From an uncultured Actinoplanes sp. (GTDB lineage: Bacteria > Actinomycetota > Actinomycetes > Mycobacteriales > Micromonosporaceae), in assembly GCF_934643405.1 (NCBI RefSeq), contig NZ_CAKUCL010000180.1, positions 1 through 14,377 on the forward strand: a DNA stretch of 14,377 nucleotides, given 5' to 3'. Each line of letters opens with the position of its first letter. Position 1 is the stretch's first letter. A model generated the notes under the pieces. It saw only the letters and a program-made list of their open reading frames with translations. It was not told the origin of the DNA and ran no database searches. Shown piece by piece: positions 7,649-14,047 of the stretch. A program made the position numbers and the translations under genes.

Positions 7649-8827
7649 GTGTTGCGCTGGCTGACCGCAGGTGAATCCCACGGCCCCGCGCTCGTCGCGC
7701 TCCTCGAAGGCGTTCCCGCCGGGGTCGAGGTCACGACCGAGCAGATCGGGCGCGATCTCGCGCGCCGCCGCCTCGGCTACGGCCGCGGCGCGCGCATGCA
7801 GTTCGAGCAGGACGAGGTCGAGGTCATCGGCGGCATCCGGCACGGCCGCACGCTGGGCAGCCCGGTCGCGATCCGGGTGGGCAACACCGAGTGGCCCAAG
7901 TGGCGGACGGTGATGGCGGCCGACCCGGTCGACGAGGCCGAGCTGGCCGCGCAGGCCCGCAACGCGCCGCTCACCCGCCCCCGCCCGGGCCACGCCGACC
8001 TGGCCGGCATGCAGAAGTACGGGCACGTCGACGCCCGCCCGATCCTGGAGCGCGCCAGCGCCCGCGAGACCGCCGCCCGGGTCGCCATCGGTGTGGTCGC
8101 GAAGGCGCTGATCAAGCAGGCGCTCGGCATCGACATCGTCTCGCACGTGATCGAGCTCGGCTCGGTGGCCGCCAAGACCGGCCTGATCCCGACCCCCGAG
8201 GACGCCGAGCGCATCGACGCCGACCCGCTGCGCTGCCTCGACCCGGAGGCGAGCGCCCGGATGGTCGCCGAGGTCGACCAGGCGAAGAAGGACGCGGACA
8301 CGCTCGGCGGCATCGTCGAGGTGCTGGCGTACGGCGTACCCCCGGGTCTGGGTTCTCATGTGCAGTGGGACCGCAAGCTGGACTCCCGGCTGGCCGCCGC
8401 GCTCATGTCGATCCAGTCGGTGAAGGGCGTCGAGATCGGCGACGGCTTCACCCAGGCCCGTTCGCGGGGCTCGGTCGCCCACGACGAGATCATCGTGACC
8501 CCCGACGGCGTCCGCCGGGTCACCGACCGGGCCGGCGGCCTGGAGGGCGGCATCACCAACGGCGAGCCGTTGCGGGTGCGCGCCGCGCTCAAGCCGATCT
8601 CCTCGCTGAACCGGGCGCTGCAGACCGTCGACGTGGTCACCGGCGAACCGGCCACCGCGATCAACCAGCGGTCCGACGTGTGCGCGGTCCCGGCCGGCGC
8701 CGTCGTGGCCGAGGCGATGGTCGCGCTCACCCTGGCCGAGGCCGCGGTCGAGAAGTTCGGCGGCGACTCGGTCGCCGAGATCCGCCGCAACCTCGCCGGA
8801 TACCTCGAGACGCTGGTGATCCGCTGA
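7649..8827 (+). CDS. aroC: Chorismate synthase
   Basis: 392 residues, the length of the actinobacterial form. It removes phosphate from 5-enolpyruvylshikimate-3-phosphate to give chorismate and needs reduced FMN. Conserved sites: GESHGPALVALLEGVPAG near the N-terminus with His11; RPGHADLAG with His115, the counterpart of the second catalytic histidine; RPILERASARETAARVAIG around 131-148; and near the C-terminus RSDVCAVPAGAVVAEAMVAL and EKFGGDS. The start is GTG at 7649, immediately before LRWLTAGESHG, where the family begins. The 83-nt gap after aroE has no Shine-Dalgarno sequence near the start. The TGA shares its A with the aroK ATG (TGATG), so the two are co-translated. Confidence 0.97.
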   Translation: MLRWLTAGESHGPALVALLEGVPAGVEVTTEQIGRDLARRRLGYGRGARMQFEQDEVEVIGGIRHGRTLGSPVAIRVGNTEWPKWRTVMAADPVDEAELAAQARNAPLTRPRPGHADLAGMQKYGHVDARPILERASARETAARVAIGVVAKALIKQALGIDIVSHVIELGSVAAKTGLIPTPEDAERIDADPLRCLDPEASARMVAEVDQAKKDADTLGGIVEVLAYGVPPGLGSHVQWDRKLDSRLAAALMSIQSVKGVEIGDGFTQARSRGSVAHDEIIVTPDGVRRVTDRAGGLEGGITNGEPLRVRAALKPISSLNRALQTVDVVTGEPATAINQRSDVCAVPAGAVVAEAMVALTLAEAAVEKFGGDSVAEIRRNLAGYLETLVIR

Positions 8828-9333
8828 TGGCACCGATCGCGGTCGTGGTCGGCGCGCCCGGCGCCGGCAAGACCACCGTGGGCGGCGCGGTCGCCGCGCT
8901 GCTGAACGTGGCGTTCGCCGACGCCGACGCGATCATCGAGGCGCGCGCCGGCAAGCCGATCCCGGAAATCTTCTTCGACGACGGCGAGGAGACGTTCCGC
9001 CGGCTGGAGCGTGAGGTGATCGCCGAGGCGCTGGCCGGCTTCGACGGCGTGCTCGCGCTGGGCGGCGGCGCGATCCTGCACGAGCACACCCGGGAACTGC
9101 TCAAACAGCACACCGTGGTCTACCTGTCGGTGGAACTCGCCGACGCGGTCAAGCGGGTGGGGCTGGGCTCCGGGCGGCCGCTGCTGGCGGTCAACCCGCG
9201 AGCGACGCTGAAGTATCTGATGGATCAGCGACGGCCGTTGTACGCGTCGGTCGCCACGCACACGGTCGCCACCGACGGCCGTACGCCCGAGGAGATATCG
9301 GCGGAAGTCGCCGCCTTGCTCAAGGCGGTGTGA
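8827..9333 (+). CDS. aroK: Shikimate kinase
   Basis: 168 residues. It phosphorylates the 3-hydroxyl of shikimate with ATP. Residues line up with the well-studied mycobacterial enzyme at the same numbers: Walker A GAPGAGKTT (9-17, K15), Asp34 in DADAI, Arg58 in EETFRRLE, the GGG loop at 79-81, lid Arg117 in GSGRPLL and Arg136 in QRRPLY. The ATG at 8827 uses the A of the aroC stop, so translation is coupled and no separate ribosome binding site is needed. In many actinobacteria aroB follows directly; here an oxidoreductase and a minus-strand regulator-like gene intervene. Confidence 0.97.
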   Translation: MAPIAVVVGAPGAGKTTVGGAVAALLNVAFADADAIIEARAGKPIPEIFFDDGEETFRRLEREVIAEALAGFDGVLALGGGAILHEHTRELLKQHTVVYLSVELADAVKRVGLGSGRPLLAVNPRATLKYLMDQRRPLYASVATHTVATDGRTPEEISAEVAALLKAV

Positions 9334-9381
9334 CGCACCGAACCGTTCCCTCGCGCCCCGACCAGGGGAAAGACTGTCTGC

Positions 9382-10344
9382 ATGTCACGCGCGGTGCGAT
9401 TCGAAGAGTATGGCGACGTGGGCGTTCTGAAGGTCGAGGACGTCGAGCCGCCGCAGCCGGCCGCCGACCAGGTCCTGGTCGAGGTCGTCGCGGCGGGCAT
9501 CAACCCGGGTGAGATCTCCATCCGCAACGGTTCGTATAAGGACCAGTGGCCGGCGACCTTCCCGTCGGGCCAGGGCAGCGACTTCGCCGGCCGCGTGGTG
9601 CAGGTCGGCGGATCGGTCACCGAGTTCGGGGTGAACGACGAGGTGCTCGGCTGGTCCGACTGGCGTTCCTCGCAGGCCGAGTACGTGGTGGTCCCGGCCG
9701 ACCACCTCACCCGCAAGCCCGCCGCCCTGGACTGGATCCGGGCCGGAGGTCTCTTCGTGGCCGGGGTGACCGCGTTCGCGACGGTCCGCGCGGTGCAGCC
9801 CACCGAGGGCGAGACCGTGGTGGTCAGCGGCGCGGCCGGCGGCGTCGGCTCGATCGCCGTGCAGCTCGCGCGCAACACCGGCGCGCGGGTCATCGGCATC
9901 GCCGGCGAGGACAACGCGGCCTGGCTGCGGTCGATCGGCGTCACCCCGATCACCTACGGCGAGGGCCTGGAGAAGCGGCTGCGCGACGCGGTCCCCGACA
10001 AGATCGACGCGTTCATCGACACGTACGGCGACGGCTACGTGGACCTGGCCGTCAAGCTCCAGGTGGACCCCGCCCGGATCAACACGATCATCGACTTCGC
10101 CGGCGCGAAGAAGGCCGGCGCGAAGACCGAGGGCAGCGCGGACGCCAGCGACGCCGAAATCCTGCGCTTCCTCGCGGAGGAGGTCGCCTGGGGCCGGGTC
10201 CTGCTGCCGCTGGCCGCGATCTATCCGTTGGAGGCCGTCCAGGAGGCCTACACCGAACTCGACCAGCGCCACACCCGAGGCAAGATCGTCCTGTCGATGG
10301 AGCTGGCCCGGGACGCGGGCCGCCAGGGCCCACCAGAGGCGTAG
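9382..10344 (+). CDS. Zinc-independent MDR-family oxidoreductase, quinone oxidoreductase-like
   Basis: 320 residues of the medium-chain dehydrogenase/reductase superfamily. An N-terminal GroES-like domain (AAGINPGEISIRNG, then PSGQGSDFAGRVVQVG and DEVLGW) is followed by a Rossmann domain whose nucleotide loop is VSGAAGGVGSIAVQLAR (about 150-166), the AxxGxxG form typical of NADPH-dependent quinone oxidoreductase-like enzymes. The GHE motif and cysteine set of zinc alcohol dehydrogenases are absent, so no catalytic zinc is expected. The C-terminal HTRGKIVLSM is a family end signature. The substrate cannot be predicted. It starts 48 nt after aroK, with AGGGGA at 9364-9369 about 12 nt before the ATG. 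No link to the shikimate pathway is evident, so co-transcription with aroK may be incidental. It converges on the RHH-ClpN gene. Confidence 0.88.
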   Translation: MSRAVRFEEYGDVGVLKVEDVEPPQPAADQVLVEVVAAGINPGEISIRNGSYKDQWPATFPSGQGSDFAGRVVQVGGSVTEFGVNDEVLGWSDWRSSQAEYVVVPADHLTRKPAALDWIRAGGLFVAGVTAFATVRAVQPTEGETVVVSGAAGGVGSIAVQLARNTGARVIGIAGEDNAAWLRSIGVTPITYGEGLEKRLRDAVPDKIDAFIDTYGDGYVDLAVKLQVDPARINTIIDFAGAKKAGAKTEGSADASDAEILRFLAEEVAWGRVLLPLAAIYPLEAVQEAYTELDQRHTRGKIVLSMELARDAGRQGPPEA

Positions 10345-10350
10345 GTTCGT

Positions 10351-10403
10351 CCCGGCCGTACGCGCCCGCTCGCCGGCGACCCGTCACGGCCGGGGCTTTG
10401 GTT
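10351..10403 (+). terminator. Possible terminator after the oxidoreductase gene
   Basis: CCCGGCCGT (10351-10359) pairs with ACGGCCGGG (10386-10394) in a 9-bp stem. The 26-nt loop contains the palindrome CGCCGGCG, and the stem is followed by CTTTGGTT. It lies between two convergent genes. The loop is long and the T-tract broken, so this is moderate evidence only. Confidence 0.45.
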
Positions 10404-10433
10404 GTCCGCGGGGCGGGCTTTCCGGGGTGACGA

Positions 10434-11147
10434 TCAGTTTGTCCTCCCTTCCAAGCGCTCGATCCGCTCGATCAACGGCGCGATCTCCGCCCGTACGGCC
10501 TTGAGCAGCGCCCCCGCCGCGTCCGCCTTCCCGGCGTTGGCCGTGCGCAGATGGGAGTACCCGGCCACGGCCGCCGCCACCGCGCGGCGGGTCGCCTTCG
10601 CGTCCGCGCCGCGCGAGCGCAACATCTCGCCGGCCGCGCCGTCCGGCTCGCCCGCGAGCGCGATCAGCAGATGCTCGCAGCCCACGTAGTTGTGCCCGAA
10701 GCCGACCGCCTCGGTCACGGCCAGTTCCAGCGCGACCGCGGCCGGCGTGCTGAACCGCAGCCCGTCGGCGGCCCGGCCGGGCTCCGGTGTGGACGGTGCG
10801 GTCAGCGACTCCGGGGCGATGTCCATCGCGAGCAGCACCTGAAGCGCCAGGTTGTCCCGCTCGGCGATCAGGCCGGCCAGCAGATCGCCGGTGGTCAGCG
10901 TGGCCGCCCCGGCCTCCTTCGCGCGGTCGGCGGCCAGCGTCAGCACGGTCACGAGCCGGGCGGTGAAACTCGGCAGCCGGGTCGCGAGGCGGTCCCGGTC
11001 GAGATCCGACAGGACGGCCTCGCGGATCGTGGTCATCCGCCGCACCGCCTGCTCCAGGGCGCGCTGGCAGATGGTCGAGACGGGCAGTCCCGAGTCCCGG
11101 ACCGCGTCGGCGAGATCGTCGGGCAGGTACACGTTGACTTTCGGCAT
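10434..11147 (-). CDS. Ribbon-helix-helix protein with two ClpC N-terminal repeats (ClpC2-like, no AAA+ domain)
   Basis: 237 residues. Residues 1-38 (MPKVNVYLPDDLADAVRDSG, then LPVSTICQRALEQAVRR) have the strand-helix-helix pattern of CopG/Arc-type DNA-binding domains. Two Clp_N repeats follow: about 60-113 (FTARLVTVLTLAADRA, GDLLAGLIAE, LALQVL) and 131-196 (ALELAVTEAVGFGHNYVGCE, HLLIAL), the second close to the ClpC N-domain signature GHNYIGTEH. A helical, coiled-coil-like tail (213-235) ends it. There is no Walker motif, so it is not an unfoldase. Mycobacterial ClpC2 is also a putative DNA-binding segment plus Clp_N repeats, and is reported to bind ClpC1-targeting antibiotics; by analogy I infer a decoy or sensor that represses its own gene. 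Inverted repeats lie immediately upstream. ATG at 11147 has no Shine-Dalgarno sequence. A pure adaptor role is the main alternative. Confidence 0.85.
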   Translation of the reverse strand: MPKVNVYLPDDLADAVRDSGLPVSTICQRALEQAVRRMTTIREAVLSDLDRDRLATRLPSFTARLVTVLTLAADRAKEAGAATLTTGDLLAGLIAERDNLALQVLLAMDIAPESLTAPSTPEPGRAADGLRFSTPAAVALELAVTEAVGFGHNYVGCEHLLIALAGEPDGAAGEMLRSRGADAKATRRAVAAAVAGYSHLRTANAGKADAAGALLKAVRAEIAPLIERIERLEGRTN

Positions 11148-11153
11148 GAGGCG

Positions 11154-11159
11154 TTTATA
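11154..11159 (-). promoter_or_regulatory. Probable -10 element of the RHH-ClpN gene
   Basis: Reading the minus strand, TATAAA ends 6 nt before the ATG at 11147, the leaderless geometry seen elsewhere in this window. It overlaps the first TATAACCC half-site, so bound repressor would block it. No good -35 is visible. Confidence 0.5.
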
Positions 11160-11189
11160 ACCCTGCCGGGGTTAGAAGGATATAACCCC
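11156..11189. promoter_or_regulatory. Probable operator: three alternating TAACCC(C) half-sites
   Basis: On the plus strand TATAACCC (11156-11163), GGGGTTA (11168-11174) and TATAACCCC (11181-11189) alternate in orientation. They form two perfect inverted repeats sharing the middle site: TAACCC/GGGTTA with a 5-nt spacer, and GGGGTTA/TAACCCC with an 8-nt spacer. The AT-rich half-sites stand out in a GC-rich region. The block lies between the divergent RHH-ClpN and aroB starts, where an RHH protein would be expected to bind. Binding is inferred, not shown. Confidence 0.65.
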
Positions 11190-11202
11190 AAGGTCGGCCG
11201 GA

Positions 11203-11208
11203 TAGGGT
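11203..11208 (+). promoter_or_regulatory. Probable -10 element of a leaderless aroB transcript
   Basis: TAGGGT fits TANNNT and ends 6 nt before the aroB GTG. No Shine-Dalgarno sequence precedes the start. The matching -35 position (about 11180-11185) falls inside the last operator half-site. Confidence 0.55.
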
Positions 11209-11214
11209 GCGGAC

Positions 11215-12273
11215 GTGACACGAATCCCGGTGACCGGCGACCGTCCGTACGAGGTGGTCGTCGGCCGCGACCTCGGTGAGGAGCTGCCCGGCCTGATCGA
11301 CGGCGCCGCTCAGGTCGCGGTCCTGTTCTCGGCACCGCTGCGCGAGCGCGCGTCGCGGGTGGCCATCGAAGCGGGCGGGAAACCGCTGCTCATCGAGGTG
11401 CCGGACGCCGAGGCGGGCAAGACGCTCGACGTCGCCGCGTCGGTCTGGGATCGCCTGGGCGAGGCGGGCTTCACCCGTACGGACGTCGTTGTGGGTGTGG
11501 GTGGCGGCGCCGTCACCGATCTGGCCGGCTTCGTGGCCGCGAGCTGGCTGCGGGGCGTGCGGTGGGTGCCGGTGCCGACGTCGCTGCTCGGCATGGTCGA
11601 CGCCTCGGTCGGCGGCAAGACCGGGGTGAACATCGCGGCCGGCAAGAACCTGGTGGGCGCGTTCCATCCGCCGGCCGGCGTGCTGTGCGACCTGGACGCG
11701 CTCGACACGCTGCCCGTGGACGACCTGCGCGCCGGGATGGCCGAGGTGATCAAGTCCGGGTTCATCGCCGACCCGCACATCCTGGAACTCGTCGAGGCGG
11801 ATCCGGTGGCGGCGCTCGACCCGCGCGGCGAGGTGCTGCCGGAACTGGTCGAACGAGCCGTGCGGGTCAAGGCCGAGGTGGTCAGCGTCGACCTCAAGGA
11901 GTCGGGGCTGCGCGAGATCCTCAACTACGGGCACACGCTCGGGCACGCCATCGAGAAGCGCGAGAAGTACACGTGGAAGCACGGGCACGCGATCTCGGTG
12001 GGGCTGGTGTTCGCGGCCGCGCTGGGCGAGCTGTCCGGGCGCCTCGACGAGCCGACCGCGCGCCGGCATCGCGACATCCTGGAAAGGGTCGGGCTGCCCA
12101 CGGCGTACGCGAGGGAAGCCTGGAGTGATCTCCTGGCCGCGATGCGCGTCGACAAGAAGGCGCGGGCAGCGACCTTGCGGTTCGTCGTTCTCGACGGGCT
12201 GGCGAAGCCCGGCATTCTGAGCGGACCGGACGAAGAGCTTCTGGAGCGTGCGTACGCGACGGTGGCCCGCTGA
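11215..12273 (+). CDS. aroB: 3-dehydroquinate synthase
   Basis: 352 residues, normal length. It converts DAHP to 3-dehydroquinate using bound NAD+ and a divalent metal, the second step of the shikimate pathway. Conserved parts: VVGVGGGAVTDLAGFVA (NAD-binding), WVPVPTSLLGMVDASVGGKT and GVNIAAGKNLVGAFHPP (active site), AEVIKSG with metal ligand E177, NYGHTLGHA with H240, and KHGHAIS with H256. The start is GTG at 11215, just before TRIPVTGDRPYEVVVGR. The mRNA is probably leaderless. It is divergent from the RHH-ClpN gene across 67 bp and is separated from aroK by that gene and the oxidoreductase, so it needs its own promoter. The 189-nt gap to efp has no convincing terminator. Confidence 0.97.
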   Translation: MTRIPVTGDRPYEVVVGRDLGEELPGLIDGAAQVAVLFSAPLRERASRVAIEAGGKPLLIEVPDAEAGKTLDVAASVWDRLGEAGFTRTDVVVGVGGGAVTDLAGFVAASWLRGVRWVPVPTSLLGMVDASVGGKTGVNIAAGKNLVGAFHPPAGVLCDLDALDTLPVDDLRAGMAEVIKSGFIADPHILELVEADPVAALDPRGEVLPELVERAVRVKAEVVSVDLKESGLREILNYGHTLGHAIEKREKYTWKHGHAISVGLVFAAALGELSGRLDEPTARRHRDILERVGLPTAYAREAWSDLLAAMRVDKKARAATLRFVVLDGLAKPGILSGPDEELLERAYATVAR

Positions 12274-12303
12274 TCCGCCCTGCTCGATCACCACGTCGTC
12301 GCA

Positions 12304-12346
12304 GGCCGGGACGGGTGTGCGATGCTTACCCGGCGGCCGGGACGGG
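12304..12346 (+). repeat. 12-bp direct repeat upstream of efp
   Basis: GGCCGGGACGGG occurs at 12304-12315 and again at 12335-12346, a 31-nt period (about three helical turns), in the gap between aroB and efp. In sequence this GC-rich it may be coincidence. Confidence 0.35.
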
Positions 12347-12420
12347 CCCACCCGGAATCGCGGGGGGCCGGCCGGCGTTGCACCACCTGGCCCGATTCGC
12401 CGCAGCGGAGTGACCGCCGG

Positions 12421-12426
12421 TAAACT
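12421..12426 (+). promoter_or_regulatory. Probable -10 element for efp-nusB
   Basis: TAAACT fits the TANNNT pattern and is one of few AT-rich hexamers in the 189-nt aroB-efp gap. It predicts a leader of about 30 nt containing AAGGCAGG (12453-12460) as ribosome binding site. The -35 is weak (TTCGCC at 12396-12401, 19-nt spacer). Confidence 0.5.
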
Positions 12427-12462
12427 CGTTCGGTCACCGATACGTCAAGAACAAGGCAGGAC

Positions 12463-13020
12463 ATGGCTTCCACGAACGACCTGAAGAACGGCCTGGTGCT
12501 CAACCTCGACGGCGACCTCTGGGCCGTCGTGGAGTTCCAGCACGTCAAGCCGGGTAAGGGTGGGGCGTTCGTGCGCACCACGCTCAAGAACGTGCTCTCC
12601 GGCAAGGTCGTCGACAAGACGTTCAACGCCGGCACGAAGGTCGACACCGCGACGGTCGACAAGCGCACGATGCAGTACCTCTACCAGGACGGCGAGGACT
12701 TCGTCTTCATGGACCTGGACACGTTCGACCAGATCACCGTCCCGGGTGGCACGGTCGGCGAGAACGCGAACTACCTCCTGCCCGAGGCGGAGGCGACGGT
12801 CGCGACCCACGAGGGCGTCCCGCTGTACGTGGAGCTGCCGACCAGCGTTTTCCTCGAGGTCACGTACACCGAGCCGGGCCTGCAGGGCGACCGCTCGACC
12901 GGCGGCACCAAGCCGGCGACCGTCGAGACCGGCGCGACCGTCCAGGTCCCGCTGTTCATCACGACCGGCGAGAAGATCAAGGTCGACACCCGCGACGGCC
13001 GCTACCTCGGTCGTTCCTGA
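12463..13020 (+). CDS. efp: Elongation factor P
   Basis: 185 residues. EF-P enters the ribosomal E site and relieves stalling at consecutive prolines. Domain I (about 1-65, KOW-like) carries the functional loop VKPGKGGAFVR with Lys32 at its tip. OB-fold domain II follows (about 66-127), then domain III with GDRSTGGTKPATVETG and VPLFITTGEKIKVDTRDG, the EF-P signature. Actinobacterial EF-Ps are reported to work with an unmodified Lys32 inside a PGKGP loop; this protein reads PGKGG, so the second proline is replaced by glycine. ATG at 12463 is supported by AAGGCAGG just upstream. nusB follows 2 nt after the stop. The family assignment is certain; the consequence of the loop change is not. Confidence 0.98.
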   Translation: MASTNDLKNGLVLNLDGDLWAVVEFQHVKPGKGGAFVRTTLKNVLSGKVVDKTFNAGTKVDTATVDKRTMQYLYQDGEDFVFMDLDTFDQITVPGGTVGENANYLLPEAEATVATHEGVPLYVELPTSVFLEVTYTEPGLQGDRSTGGTKPATVETGATVQVPLFITTGEKIKVDTRDGRYLGRS

Positions 13021-13022
13021 TC

Positions 13023-13457
13023 ATGGCAGAGGGCCCCAAGACGCAGATGCCGGCGCGTCGCAAGGCGCGCAAACGGGCACTCGAGGTCCTCTACGAGGCC
13101 GACCTGCGCAACCTGCCGCCGCGTGAGGTCCTGCAGACATACCTGGATCGCATCGAAAAGCCACATCCAGACCATTTGCCGTACGCCGTGGGCCTGGTCG
13201 AGGGTGTGTCGGACCACCTGGACCGGATCGACGAGCTGATCGCCAGCTACGCCGAGGGCTGGACCATCGACCGCATGCCCGTGGTCGACCGCAACCTGGC
13301 TCGCATCGCCATCTACGAGCTGCTGTACGTCCCGGAGATCGACGACCCGGTCGCGATCAGCGAGGCCGTGGAGCTGGCGAAGACGATGTCCACCGACGAC
13401 AGCCCGCGCTTCCTGAACGGCATCCTCGACCGCATAGCCGAGTTCGCCACCAGGTGA
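13023..13457 (+). CDS. nusB: Transcription antitermination factor NusB
   Basis: 144 residues, all-helical. NusB, with NusE (S10), binds boxA RNA and supports antitermination of rRNA operons. The arginine-rich N-terminus (ARRKARKRALEVLYEADLR) is the RNA-binding helix. Further family blocks are VVDRNLARIAIYELLY and the C-terminal AISEAVELAKTMSTDDSPRF followed by LNGILDRI. The ATG at 13023 lies 2 nt after the efp stop with no evident Shine-Dalgarno sequence, so translation is probably coupled to efp. An in-frame ATG at 13047 would still keep the basic helix. A strong terminator follows. In Streptomyces bldD and pyr genes come next; they are not seen here. Confidence 0.96.
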   Translation: MAEGPKTQMPARRKARKRALEVLYEADLRNLPPREVLQTYLDRIEKPHPDHLPYAVGLVEGVSDHLDRIDELIASYAEGWTIDRMPVVDRNLARIAIYELLYVPEIDDPVAISEAVELAKTMSTDDSPRFLNGILDRIAEFATR

Positions 13458-13465
13458 TCCTCCCG

Positions 13466-13497
13466 AACGGCCCGGAAGCCGCGCTTCCGGGCCGTTT
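13466..13497 (+). terminator. Rho-independent-type terminator after nusB
   Basis: AACGGCCCGGAAG (13466-13478) pairs perfectly with CTTCCGGGCCGTT (13484-13496) over 13 bp with a 5-nt loop, starting 8 nt after the nusB stop. The U-tract is short (TTT). It is the strongest hairpin in the window and closes the efp-nusB unit. Confidence 0.88.
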
Positions 13498-13538
13498 CGC
13501 GTGGTCCCGTCCCGCCGCGCGCGCCATCCGGTTGGGTC

Positions 13539-13646
13539 TGAGTCCGCGCCCGCTCCCTGCACCGGTTGAGCGTGACTCCCGCCCACTTCCGGCATAGCCT
13601 GACCCGGCATGACTCCTCGCCCACTCCCTGCACAACCCGGCTGAGG
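13539..13646 (+). repeat. Degenerate ~36-nt direct repeats upstream of the GNAT gene
   Basis: Three units begin with TGA(G/C)TCC at 13539, 13573 and 13610 (periods 34 and 37). They share the following GCCC(G/A)CT(C/T)CC core; units 1 and 3 also share CTCCCTGCAC. The array ends at the ribosome binding site of the GNAT gene. The repeats have no consistent open frame and appear noncoding. Confidence 0.6.
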
Positions 13647-13654
13647 TGGTGAAC

Positions 13655-14047
13655 GTGGACATTCGGGTGCGGTTTGCGGTGGTGGGCGGCGAGGTTGGCC
13701 GGCTGCATGCGCGTGCGTTCGGCGTGAGCGGGCGCGTCGCCGGGTGGGGCGAACGGCTCGAACGACACGCACTCACCTGGGTCGGCGCCTTTGAGGACGA
13801 CCGACTTATCGGATTTGTCCAAGTGGCGTGGGACGGCGGCGCCCATGCTTTCGTGCTGGACACCGCGGTCGATCCGGACTGGCAGGGACGCGGCGTCGGC
13901 GCGACGATCGTGAAGACGGCGGTCGACGAGGCGCGGCGGGCCGGCTGCGAGTGGGTTCATGTCGACTACGAGCCCCACCTGGAAACGTTCTATGTGGACC
14001 GTGGCGGCTTCCGCCCCACCAGCGCGGGCTTGATCCACACCCGCTGA
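13655..14047 (+). CDS. GNAT-family N-acetyltransferase
   Basis: 130 residues from the chosen start. GNAT enzymes move an acetyl group from acetyl-CoA to an amine. The acetyl-CoA pyrophosphate loop is DPDWQGRGVGATIV (about 73-86, with the QGRGVG core at 77-82), preceded by the strand HAFVLDTAV. Motif B appears near the end as HLETFYVDRGGF. Single-domain, small, probably cytoplasmic; the substrate cannot be predicted. Three in-frame GTG codons (13646, 13649, 13655) are possible; I prefer 13655 because GAGGT (13643-13647) lies 7 nt before it. It follows the nusB terminator by about 160 nt and is flanked by degenerate repeats; the downstream array begins inside its last codons. It looks like an accessory gene rather than part of the conserved block. 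Confidence 0.82.
   Translation: MDIRVRFAVVGGEVGRLHARAFGVSGRVAGWGERLERHALTWVGAFEDDRLIGFVQVAWDGGAHAFVLDTAVDPDWQGRGVGATIVKTAVDEARRAGCEWVHVDYEPHLETFYVDRGGFRPTSAGLIHTR

Noticed and set aside
9382..10344. Zinc-dependent alcohol dehydrogenase
   Set aside because: The GHE zinc motif and the structural cysteine cluster are missing; the sequence fits the zinc-free quinone oxidoreductase branch.
10434..11147. RHH protein as the antitoxin of a toxin-antitoxin pair
   Set aside because: No small toxin gene lies next to it; the rest of the protein is clearly two Clp_N repeats.
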